From: Danio rerio
Lineage: Eukaryota > Chordata > Actinopteri > Cypriniformes > Danionidae
Assembly: GCF_049306965.1 (NCBI RefSeq)
Contig: NC_133191.1
Location: 10,946,001-11,010,000, forward strand
Direction: 5' to 3'
DNA: 64,000 nucleotides
Part shown: positions 55,255-64,000 of the stretch, piece after piece
Layout of the letters: every line of letters begins with the position of its first letter
Numbering within the stretch: position 1 is the stretch's first letter
Notes under the pieces: model-generated
What the model saw: only the letters and a program-made list of their open reading frames with translations
The model's database searches: none
What the model was told of the DNA's origin: nothing
Translations under genes and position numbers: made by a program

Positions 55255-55620
55255 AAAAAGTTCAAACTTGGTTCGTTGCAGACTTGTGGATTCTCTGTTT
55301 TTTTTTCTTCATCTTCACTCCTCTGACTCTGAAGTGTTGTGTCCTGTACTTCGGCAGAGCGATGCAAGAAACCGCTGATAAGCTCAACATCCCCAAATAA
55401 TCCCAAATATTCCCCACAGAGGCCCTGTTTTGCGGGTTGCCCAGGGACAGCTGTTGCTAGGCAACCAATGACATCACTACAGCAATAATTCTCAGCCTCA
55501 TCAGAAGACAGACAGAAAAAAAGTGTGAGCGAAATGGAGAGAAGGACAAAGTGTCTGCCTCTTAACTGTGTGCTGGCTATGGTTGTCATTAATTTGACAG
55601 CTGTGTTCTAGATTTAGTTG
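55255..55620. promoter_or_regulatory. Unique block with RFX X-box, CCAAT and CRE-like sites
   Basis: Non-repetitive. GTTGCTAGGCAAC at 55453-55465 is a near-palindromic RFX X-box. It overlaps CCAAT at 55464-55468 and is followed at once by TGACATCA at 55469. Such compact arrays occur in ciliary-gene and MHC class II-type promoters. A 124-codon reverse frame (55215-55589) crosses the block. It has no domain and extends into the DANA tail, so I treat it as chance, though a short hydrophobic stretch near its start keeps it open. Confidence 0.4.
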
Positions 55621-55774
55621 CCCTCTGAATAAAAAAAAAAAAAAGCTTAATGCTGAGAACCCGAGTGAGGGCAGCCTTTCGGTTTAACAGACAACAGTGT
55701 TTTATTTATGAGCGTTTTTATTCCTTTGTAAAAAATAAATGTGTTTTTACTTCATTTTTAAATTTAATTTTTTA

Positions 55775-56117
55775 ATTTTCCTTTGGCTCAGTCCCTTATT
55801 TATCAGAAGTCACCACAGCGGAATGAACCGCCAACTATTCTGCCATATTTTTTTACACAGAGGATGCACTTCCAGCCGCACGTATTGTGAAACTCCCATA
55901 CACTCATATACAATAGCCAATTTAGTTGATCTAATTCATCTATAGCACATGTCTTTGGACTGTGGGGGATACCGAAGCACCCGGAGGAAACCCACGTGAA
56001 CACCGGGAGAACATGCAAACTCCACACAGAGATGGCAACTGGCAAGGCCAGGAATCGAACCGGTGACCTTCTTGCTGTGAGGCGACAGCGCTAAGCACTG
56101 TGCCACCATACCACCCA
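55775..56117 (-). mobile_element. DANA SINE, near full length
   Basis: Complement of DANA from CTCAGTCCCTTATTTATCAG to the tRNA-like head AGCACTGTGCCACCATACCA. Confidence 0.93.
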
Positions 56118-56141
56118 TGTAAATTTCAATTTATATTATTT

Positions 56142-56153
56142 ATCATTCAGTGC

Positions 56154-56225
<72 letters not shown>

Positions 56226-56240
56226 GCACTGAATGATATA
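56142..56240. repeat. Hairpin: 15-bp inverted repeat around (TA)n
   Basis: ATCATTCAGTGCAAC before and GTTGCACTGAATGAT after a tract of about 33 TA units are exact inverted copies, so the whole 99-bp stretch can fold as one hairpin. Confidence 0.93.
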
Positions 56241-57300
56241 TATATATGAATTTATCACATGAATTTTCAAAGCTCAAAATTAAGGATTTACCAAATTTAT
56301 CTCTGACCACACGAAACATAAATAATTAATTATTTCTTAGCCACAAATTTTAAATGTGTCAAAACAAGCTAAATTTAAAAAAATACTTTTAATTCAACAA
56401 AACATATGCATAGTAATCTGTCCTGGCTAAAGGTCTCTCAGATTTACCACACAAAAATGGGGAGTTAATCTCCCATTGAAGCAATGTTATTGTAAAAAAT
56501 GATAGCTAAACCATATTAACGCAAAAAAAAAAAAGCAGGTGAAAAACCGTGTGCGATAATAAAAGGATGATCACACATAGTTAAAGTGAAAGCAGCCACT
56601 GCTACTTACAAAAAGACAAATCTGGAGCTCTTAAAAAAGCAATAAGACTGTGGCTGCATGTTCAGCCCTTTATGTGTAGTCTGTTTGAAAGAGAACCGAT
56701 CACATCAGTTGTGTTTAGCTGTCATGACAAGATAAACAACTTTCCTATGCAGATAATATAATATGTTGCAGCATACAATGAGTGGACTGTGCCTCCCTTT
56801 CTTCATTTTGTGCAAGTTAGGACTGTAAACTAGTTGACTGAACTTTAGGCCTAGATCATATATGAAGTGAATCGAGGCACGGTTGCTTCACGCAAGGAAA
56901 CGGGAGCGCGCACGCGTTTTAAACAGTCGTGCACATCACATCAGTTGTTAGCGTGAGTGATTTTCCTCTCATTTGGTATTCATCTGCTTTCTATTGCTTG
57001 TGCAAATGCAATTATTTTTGTCAGTCGTGTTGTTTCTCAATTCTAAGATCGCATTTGCATGCATATTGGACCATCCTTATTGTCGAACCCTGCTTTTAAG
57101 GTATTATTATCCGGGGAAATTATTTTCAAACTGCCTAAGTGGTTAATGGGAGTGTCTTTCTTACCCGCTACAGCTGAAATCTACCCGCATTTGGTGGGTT
57201 GGCGGGTGTTAAAGTCAAGCCCTGAAGAGGGACAAATTTTCGAGCAATTTTTGTAATTGCTTCAGCAAACCAAGACATTTTGGACGAGTTCATGCTCTCA
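56241..57300. other. Non-coding DNA, no gene seen
   Basis: 56830-57240 has higher GC and includes CACGCAAGGAAACGGGAGCG and CTACCCGCATTTGGTGGGTT. A 65-codon forward frame at 57059 is not supported. Confidence 0.4.
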
Positions 57301-57852
57301 CAGTTAAAGTCAGAATTATTAGCCCCTTTTGATTTTTATTTTCTTTTTTCAATATTTCCCAAATGGTTTTTAACAGAACAATGAAATTTTCACAGTATGT
57401 CGGATAATATTTTTTCTTCTGGAGAAAGTCTTATTTGTTTTATTTCGGCTAGAATAAAAGCAGTTATTAATTAAAAAAAAAAAAAACATTTTTGGGAAAA
57501 AATTATTAGTCTCTTTAAGCTAATTTTTTTTTTCATTAAGCTACAGAACAAACCATCGTTATACAATAACTTGACTAATTACCCTAACCTGCCTAGTTAA
57601 CCTAATTAACCTAGTTAAGCCGTTTAATGTCACTTTAAGCTGTATAGAAGTGTCTTGAAAAATATCTAGTAAAATATTGTTTACTGTCATCATGGAAAAG
57701 ATAAAATAAATCAGTTGTTAGAAATGAGTTTTTAAAACTATTATGGTTAGAAATGTGCTGAAAAAAATCTTCCCAGAACAGAACAGAAATTGGGGAAAAA
57801 AATAAACAGGGGCGCTAATAATTCGGGAGGCTAATAATTCTGACTTCAACTG
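57301..57852 (+). mobile_element. Tc1/mariner-type MITE
   Basis: Left CAGTTAAAGTCAGAATTATT, right GGCTAATAATTCTGACTTCA ending CAACTG before TA. Same family as 16658, 39345 and 45926. Confidence 0.9.
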
Positions 57853-57857
57853 TATGT

Positions 57858-58095
57858 TCTAACAGGTCTGTGCACCAATGTACATAGCAAGGTTTATAAA
57901 GACTTGGAAGAGTGAGTTTGGTGTAGAGCAGCTTGACTGGCCTGCACGGAGTCCTAACCTCAACCCAACAGATAACCTTTGGGAGTGGAGTGAAGACATC
58001 TTGTCCAACATCAGGGCTTGACCCTTCAAATGTTCTTCTAAAAGAATGTTAAAAAATCCCATAAAATCATCCCTAAACCTTGTGGGAAGCCTTTA
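57858..58095 (+). pseudogene. Tc1-type transposase 3' relic
   Basis: A frame across 57929-57998 reads LDWPARSPNLNPTDNLW, the conserved DWPxxSPDLNPIENLW box near the third catalytic acidic residue of Tc1 transposases. The catalytic Glu/Asp position is substituted (D for E) and the rest is out of frame or lost. A decayed plain DNA transposon directly abutting the MITE at 57301. Confidence 0.8.
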
Positions 58096-58120
58096 AAAAT
58101 GTATATACCATGTGTATTTA

Positions 58121-58376
58121 CAGCCTGATCTCACGAGAAAACGTAACTATTTTACGTTTTGCCAGTTTAGTGGCTAATTCGTACGAATTCGTACGATTTC
58201 AGTCGTACGAAATGATACGATTTTAAAAAGGAGGCGTGGCACCTAACCCCACCCCTAACCCCAACCGTCATTGGGGGAAAAGCAAATCGTTCTAAATTGT
58301 ACGAATTCGATCGTACGAATTCATACGAATTAGCCACTAAATGAAAAAGTTACGAATTGCCGTGAGATTGTGTTGG
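58121..58376 (-). mobile_element. MITE with CAGCCTGATCTCACGAG / GTGAGATTGTGTTGG ends
   Basis: Inverted copy of the element at 17567-17817, with paired words GTGGCTAATTCGTACGAATT and CATACGAATTAGCCACTAAA. Confidence 0.85.
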
Positions 58377-58401
58377 TATTTATGTATACATAACACCTAT
58401 A

Positions 58402-58497
58402 CAGTGGCGCAAAAAGGGGGTATGCAGTATATGCGGCACACATGGGGGCGCCATTGTGCCAAAACTATTTTTGAAATTATCCATATTAAAAGTTTCA

Positions 58498-58577
<80 letters not shown>

Positions 58578-58843
58578 TTTTTTGTTAAAAATTTTATTTA
58601 GCATTTTATACGCATATAATGTTGTATTTAATTAAATTTAAAAATCTACATGTTTTTATGAATTTATTATGTATCATATTGATTCATCAGGCCTTTTGGT
58701 AAAAAAATATCTTTAATTTATTAATGGAAATATTTTCCACATTTTATCACTTGCCTGTTATAAAATATAGTTGGATTGAAAAAGGGGCGCGCAAAAGTTG
58801 AAGCCGCATACCCATCACATACCAATGTGCAGTTGCGCCCCTG
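58402..58843. mobile_element. hAT element with perfect 8-bp duplication
   Basis: Ends CAGTGGCGCAAAAAGGGGGT and (complement) CAGGGGCGCAACTGCACATT. CACCTATA at 58394-58401 recurs at 58844-58851. A (TA)n at 58501-58573 has expanded inside it. Confidence 0.92.
58501..58573. repeat. (TA)n microsatellite
   Basis: About thirty-six TA units within the hAT element. Confidence 0.97.
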
Positions 58844-58954
58844 CACCTATATATGTATATATAACATCAATTCCAAATACACTGATTTCTGTAGGATGTA
58901 TTTGCTTGACTCAGAAGGACTAGGGAACATCCTCCACTCCTTGACTAAGCTGTC

Positions 58955-58962
58955 TATAAATA
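58955..58962 (+). promoter_or_regulatory. Candidate TATA box (TATAAATA)
   Basis: Lies in a unique, non-repetitive block 185 bases before the ATG at 59140. Upstream is TGACTAAGC, an AP-1-like site. It would place a start of transcription near 58985-58995. Confidence 0.35.
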
Positions 58963-59139
58963 AAAGAGAAGAGAGAAGGATGACAGAGGGATAAAGGGGG
59001 GAGGTTAAAGAGGCTGCAGGTAAAGTACATTTCCCCTTATCCTTTGCTTTCTCGGTGCCAGACACGGTCAAATGTGTGCTTGTACTTTTTAGACTGTGCC
59101 TGCGACTTGGACAAACTCTGACACTCTCTGTCTTTAGCC

Positions 59140-59190
59140 ATGTGTCTGACTATGATGAGCATGGCAGCATGTGCACTGTTGTCATGGCTG
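59140..59190 (+). CDS. Candidate first coding exon: signal peptide
   Basis: ATG at 59140 in the context TTTAGCCATGT opens 17 codons, MCLTMMSMAACALLSWL, a short Met start followed by a hydrophobic core as in secretory signal peptides. A GTGAGT donor follows in phase 0. With the TATA box at 58955 this would be a compact first exon of a secreted or membrane protein. No family can be told from so little. A small phase-compatible exon candidate is at 62064; the rest would lie beyond the window. Confidence 0.35.
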
Positions 59191-59420
59191 GTGAGTAAAG
59201 AGTGTTTCCCTGTAGAGTAGTGTACATTCAACACCAATTTATTCACTGAAAAACTGTTATGAAAAACCTGCTGCTTACATTAAACATGATAATTACTGCA
59301 TATTTTACCGTGCAATATGATGTATTTTGAAGTGAAACAAACAAAAACAATTATAGGGATTTGATTGGATTGTGAAAAGTGGACAAAGTGTCTGAATAGC
59401 TGTTTGACTAATGGTTAACA
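59191..59420. other. Non-coding DNA, possible start of an intron
   Basis: Nothing recognised. Confidence 0.35.
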
Positions 59421-60134
59421 CAGGATTTCTGCAGGTTTCACCGAGTTAAATGTAAGACTTTTAAAAACATTTTTAAGATCATTATGAATGAAATTTAAGA
59501 CTCATGAAGTGCTAAAGGCTATATTTTTCAAATGACCTAGATGGAAAAGATTTTTATTTGACCAAACAAAAGAAATTATAATTTAATATTTATAATACAT
59601 TAATAGTCAACAATTAAATATTTTAGATTTTATGTCTTAGCTAAATATTTTAAATATTGTGTAAAACATGCAAGCTCTACTTGTTTTCATACACTTTTTA
59701 TCCCAACATAAACTTCGTTAAAATAAAAAAATGAGCAAATGTTTTAAAAGGTTTAAAAACGATAATAAACTAAATTTATGGACAACAATCTGTCCAGGTG
59801 GGTGTCATCAGCAGTAAATACATGGATAACTTTTAAACAAATGTTATTGTAAGGAAAATAATTAAACTGTTATGATGTTGAACTGTTATAAGAGTTTAAA
59901 ATTACCTTTTTAAATAAAAAGTTTAAAATTTTATTGAGATAATTGTTGGTGATTGTATGGGTTTTGGCCAGATTGGGTAGCAATACATGAACAAAGGAAA
60001 ATTAAGACCTGTTTAAAAACGTTTTAAGACCTACAACACAGTAATTCATTAAATGTAAGACTTTTTAAGGCCCAAAGTTTGGATTTTGAGATTTATGACA
60101 TTTTAAGACTTTTTAAAACCCTGCAGAAACCCTG
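59421..60134. mobile_element. MITE with CAGGATTTCTGCAGG / CCTGCAGAAACCCTG ends
   Basis: Inverted ends and repeated sub-terminal words (AAATGTAAGACTTTTTAA, CATTTTTAAGA) are typical of a common zebrafish hAT-like MITE. No clear flanking duplication. Confidence 0.8.
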
Positions 60135-60212
60135 TAACAGTATTCAACAGCCTACATGGTCTGGTGACGTCAGCAGAAAAGAGTTGTTGTGGAGGTAGAG
60201 CCAGTTACTATA

Positions 60213-61072
60213 CTGTGGGGAAAATAAGTATTGAACACATCATGTTTTTTTTTCAGGGAATGATATTTCTAAAGGAGCTGGAATTGAGCCAGATTTTGGT
60301 AAAAATTCAAACATAAAAATAAAACAAAAAAAATTTAAAATCTGAAAATTTCGGTATGTGTAATAACAACTAAGGAGAAAGCACTGAACTAATGCTAAAT
60401 TTAATACTTTATGTAAAAGACTTTTTTAATGATGGCAGCTTAAAGACACCTCTAATATGGAGAATGAAGTGAAATGCATTGCTCAGGTGTGATTTATTTT
60501 TATTTTTCACAGACAGAGATCTTGATGGTTCTGTAGGTCTCGTTGATCAAATCTGATCTTTATTTTATATTGGATTCAAGTCAGGTGATTGGATGGGCCA
60601 TTCTACAGCTTGATTTTCTTTCTCTGAAATCATTCGAGAAATTCCTTGGCTGTGTTTTGGGTCATTGTCTTGTTGAAATGTCCACTCTGGTTTCATCTTC
60701 ATCATCCTGCTACTGTAAATATTGGACTTGGAGTTGAAAAGCAACTAAAATTAATTTACAATGACAAAGGGGATGCTGAATAAGATCTGAGAGATTTCAG
60801 CTGCTCTCTGGGATTTCACTGCCTTTCTATGCCTCCCTTGCTTTATGAGTTCAATTCTTTTTCCTGTGTTATTTCATTTCATTACATATAACTTCAACTA
60901 AAAAACAAAGTAGATTTGTTTTTTTGTTTGTTTGTTTGTTTGTTTGTTTGCATATAGGGATTTCTTGAGTTGCTATGTTGCTATCAACATCCAGTGACAA
61001 TTTTAAGTCAACAGCACCTTTAGAAATATGTTTTCTGAGAAAAATGGTGAGATATTCAATATTTCCCCACTG
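60213..61072 (-). mobile_element. Tc1/mariner element, decayed, about 0.86 kb
   Basis: Ends CTGTGGGGAAAATAAGTATT and (complement of right) CAGTGGGGAAATATTGAATA, each beside TA. On the minus strand near 60654-60678 the frame reads FQQDNDPKH, the Tc1 transposase block around the second catalytic Asp. Most of the coding region is deleted. The 64-codon forward frame at 60543 is its shadow. A (TTTG)n lies at about 60919-60950. Confidence 0.85.
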
Positions 61073-61619
61073 TATGGTGATTACAATATCATGTCAATAT
61101 CATCAAATTGTTAACAATAACACCAAGTGTGTGTAATAAGAAACTTTTATGTTAACACGCCATGTTGACTTACAACACATTTATTAAAAAGGTTGTGATT
61201 CTGCTTAAGGTGAGAGTGCAGCCAAAAAAAAAGTGACTTTATGATCCTGTCTTTTCTGAGATTCCAAGCTTTTTGGCTTTTCTTAGTGTGTTTTTTCAGT
61301 CTAATGTGAAAAAATTATTCAGAATATGCAGTTAAATGTTTACTTTGTCACATTTTATCAATCTGTGTCTGTATATTTCAATTACAAAACTATTTTTTTC
61401 TCCTGTATTAAACTATAAATCTCTGCTTCAGCAGGACTTTCAAAACTGTACAAATTAAGCTCTACAGTTTTTTTACAATCTTTTGAGAAAGACAAAAAAC
61501 AAACAAAACAAAAAACAATCTTATTTAATTAACTGGGAAAGTATATCAAAACCTTATTCATGTGTAGTGTCTTTGCTTAGCGTTTTATTTTCAGATGTAC
61601 AATATAAAGTACTTTGAGG
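61073..61619. other. AT-rich DNA, no gene seen
   Basis: Nothing recognised. Confidence 0.45.
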
Positions 61620-61780
61620 GCTAGGAGCAGTTGAGATAACCAGGGCCTCGGGATCGTATTGCAGATTACTCCTCATATTACTGATGGCACACAGAGCAGT
61701 GCTAATCTGTCACTATTTGAGAGGGATTAGCTCAGATATGACGTCGAGTGAGCTGTCCACAGTGACAAATGTTTGGGAAC
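61620..61780. promoter_or_regulatory. Unique block, candidate regulatory DNA
   Basis: GC-balanced, with AGCAGTGCTAATCTGTCAC, GAGGGATTAGCTCAGATATG (Otx/Pitx-type GGATTA core) and GACGTCGAGTGAGC. No frame. A candidate enhancer from motif content only. Confidence 0.25.
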
Positions 61781-61840
61781 TATTTGATATTTGTAAAACC
61801 AACCTTGTGGCATAGCACCAGAAAACATTTCATCTTGCAT

Positions 61841-61965
61841 CGGCTTAGTCCCTTTATCTATCAGGGGTCACCACAGAGGAATGAACCACCAATTTATCCA
61901 GGATATTTTTTTACACAGTGGATGCACTTCCAGCTGCAACCCAGTACTGGGAAACACCCATACAC
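61841..61965 (-). mobile_element. DANA SINE internal fragment
   Basis: CGGCTTAGTCCCTTTATC to ACACCCATACAC. TCTTGCAT at 61833-61840 recurs at 61966-61973, so this fragment appears to have a duplication of its own despite missing both DANA ends. Confidence 0.88.
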
Positions 61966-62063
61966 TCTTGCATTGTGAAATGTAATTAATGAAATACATA
62001 TGGTGAGCTCATATTAAATTTTATTATAGTTTAAATGATTTAAAACATCTTTTCTCTTTACAG

Positions 62064-62107
62064 AACAACAAGACAATCATCTTGTGTAAAAACATGAATA
62101 TTTTTAC
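62064..62107 (+). CDS. Candidate small coding exon
   Basis: 44 nt between an excellent acceptor (TCTTTTCTCTTTACAG) and donor (GTAAGT). It is open in the phase left by the signal-peptide exon at 59140 (NNKTIILCKNMNIF, with an N-glycosylation-type NKT). The link to that exon across a repeat-filled gap is only a possibility. Confidence 0.3.
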
Positions 62108-62122
62108 GTAAGTCATTATTTT

Positions 62123-62913
62123 AGCCCCAACTGTTTGCATGTTATCTTTGTTTTCATGTGGGTTTCCTCTGGGTGCTCTGGTTTTCCCCACAGTCCAAAG
62201 ACATGCAGTACAGGTGAATCGAACAGGCCAGTGGTTCTCAGACTTTTTTCATCGGCTACCACCTCAAAAATAAATTGTCCCTCCAAGTACCACGATAATG
62301 ACCGGTATTGAAATCAAGTAACGTAGTAGGCCCAGTAAAACAGCTACAGCTCTGACAGCTTTAACCACTATTTTTAAGAAAATAATTTTTATTATCAGCC
62401 ACTTTAAACATTATAAATACATTTGAACATTAACACTGTACTGTGTCTAAAAAAAACAAACAAACAAAATAAAATGTCAACGTTTAAATTAAAACGTGCT
62501 TTTAAAAGTTAATTAAAAAGGGTAGGCTACTGTTCTTAAAAAGTAAAAAAATAAATAAAAAACTCCTGTACTTAAATGTAAAGTGTTAACCTATAGTATC
62601 CTGTTTAACAAAACCTGGAAATGTTGCTTGGACCTGAAAAATATAGGCATGACATTTTTGTTGCATATGACATATTGAATTCCTCTGCGTACCACTAGTG
62701 GAACACGTACCACAGTTTGAAAACCACTGGAATAAGCTAAATTGGCAGTAGCATATGTGTGTGAATGCAAGAGTGAATGGGTGTTTCACAGTTTTGCGGC
62801 TGGAAGGGCATCCGCTGAGTAAAAACATATGCTGGAAATGTTGGCGGTTCATTCCACTGTGGCGACCCCTGATCAACAAAGGGACCAAGCTGAAAAGAAA
62901 ATGAATGAATGAA
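62123..62913 (+). mobile_element. DANA SINE interrupted by a hAT element
   Basis: DANA parts at 62132-62228 and 62730-62911. AAGTCATTATTTT at 62110-62122 and 62914-62926 is the target-site duplication. The SINE is head-truncated. Confidence 0.93.
62229..62729. mobile_element. hAT element nested in DANA
   Basis: Ends CAGTGGTTCTCAGACTTTTT and (complement) CAGTGGTTTTCAAACTGTGG, the classic hAT end. 8-bp duplication GAACAGGC (62221-62228) and GAATAAGC (62730-62737), two mismatches, from the DANA word GGGTAAGC. The 100-codon reverse frame at 62586 crosses the junction and is a shadow. Confidence 0.92.
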
Positions 62914-62926
62914 AAGTCATTATTTT

Positions 62927-63065
62927 TCCAGAGATGGGTTGCGACTGGAAGGGCATCCGCTGCGTAAAAACGTGCTGGATAAGTTGGCGGTTCATTCCGC
63001 TGTGGCGACCTCGGATTAATAAAAGGGACTAAGCTGACAAGAAAATGAATGAATGAATGAATGAA
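62927..63065 (+). mobile_element. Second, shorter DANA fragment sharing the same target duplication
   Basis: GATGGGTTGCGACTGGAAGG to GAATGAATGAATG, then AAGTCATTATTTT at 63066-63078, the third copy of this 13-mer. Confidence 0.93.
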
Positions 63066-63078
63066 AAGTCATTATTTT

Positions 63079-64000
63079 TGAAAGGGGTCCGAATGCAGAC
63101 CTGATGCAGATGCGATCTGAGCTGCATGCAAAGCTTTTTAATAGGCTCACCAAACTCCACCTCTAACGCTACCCGTCACAGTGACGTCACTTGCTATATT
63201 GTGTTTCTGAGAAATGCAATCTCAGCTTGATAAAGGCTGCATCAAGATATTGTGATTTTTTGCTCAGATAATAAAGGTGATGTTAAAATAATATAGGTCC
63301 TCTGTTTGGGAACAAATGCAGCATCTTTTTGATGTACTTTTTTTTTTTTTTTTTTTGATGTGCTGCTGTTTGCTGCTAAATAAAGTTTCGTAAATGCTCA
63401 CACAGACTCTGCTCTCCGTTAAGTGACACTCCTGTAACTCAATTCACACCTATTAAAATTTTAAGTGCGTGATAAGTTGTATCAGACACAGACCTCGATG
63501 TGCTTTTGCAAGTTGAATAAACACAGTAGCTCTGTTCCAAAAGCTGGTGAGCTTCCTCTCTGCCTTCTATGGGCAGCATCCTGAGAGAAAAGGCACCTCA
63601 TAAGTGACTGATTTGGAACGCTCTACATAGGCTTTATGTGTCACATTATTAGAGCTCCACACATGAGACTCGCTTATAATTGCAATACAGATGGCACCAT
63701 ACGCTTCAAATGTATTTTAAAATGTACAAGAAATGGCCATTAATATATATTTGAAAAAAATATATTCATATACAAATTCCACAAATAGGAAATTTTCACA
63801 ATGTTTTTTAAAATATAAAAAAAAGAGTGTTTGGTTTATTATTTTGTAAGAAAATACATAAATTTAACACTGGAAGAAAATTATTTGTGTGTAATTTTCA
63901 TTTATTTGATGTCTGAAATACCTAATGCAAGTTACTAAATAAGCTGTTAACTTTAACAGACAAAAAAAAAAAAAAAAAACTGCTAGGTTTTTATAGTTGT
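63079..64000. other. Non-coding DNA, no gene seen
   Basis: Includes a perfect TGACGTCA CRE at about 63181, T runs at 63339-63357 and an A run near 63963-63979. 63520-63660 (CTGTTCCAAAAGCTGGTGAG and GATTTGGAACGC) may be a small MITE. Confidence 0.4.

Noticed and set aside
55215-55589. 124-codon reverse frame with a hydrophobic stretch near its start
   Set aside because: Includes a DANA tail, has no splice or domain support, and the region is better explained as regulatory DNA.

Overview
The window is vertebrate nuclear DNA, almost certainly zebrafish (Danio rerio) or a very close cyprinid. It is AT-rich and carries about twenty copies of the DANA SINE in both orientations. It also holds Tc1/mariner-type MITEs, many hAT-type elements with 8-bp target-site duplications, and long (TA)n tracts. 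There is no bacterial or organellar gene content, and no tRNA, rRNA or CRISPR array. Most open frames longer than 60 codons are chance frames inside repeats.

Four blocks look genic. (1) 23973-25235 (-) is one uninterrupted 420-codon reading frame for a protein built of degenerate repeats of about 87 residues, with a polyadenylation signal just after the stop; I do not recognise its family. (2) 28522-31913 (+) holds four phase-compatible 3' exons of a single-pass membrane protein, most like an immunoglobulin-superfamily adhesion molecule, with a polyadenylation signal at 32160; its ectodomain exons are not visible here. (3) 36098-43333 (+) is a three-exon gene whose first exon is an intact Ty3/Gypsy-type Gag capsid domain and whose next two exons encode three C2H2/CCHC zinc fingers. 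The model is 399 codons plus nothing else, with consistent splice phases, and looks like a domesticated Gag fused to a zinc-finger protein. Two further candidate exons and a polyadenylation signal lie at 45346-45864. (4) 58955-59190 (+) has a TATA box and a short exon that could encode a signal peptide, with a possible small downstream exon at 62064-62107.

Layout: 1-23000 is repeats separated by unique intergenic or intronic DNA, with several non-repetitive, moderate-GC stretches (1290-1740, 10020-10320, 15600-16240, 21640-21960) that are candidate regulatory DNA. 23000-34300 carries the repeat protein gene and the membrane-protein exons. 34300-46000 is the Gag-zinc-finger locus, with large nested transposons in its introns and 3' flank. 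46000-64000 is again repeats, including a 2.4-kb element inside a MITE (51718-54680), an RFX X-box-like site at 55453, and a tandem DANA pair that shares one target-site duplication (62110-63078).

All calls are from reading the sequence by eye; homology searches, repeat-library masking and RNA evidence were not available.
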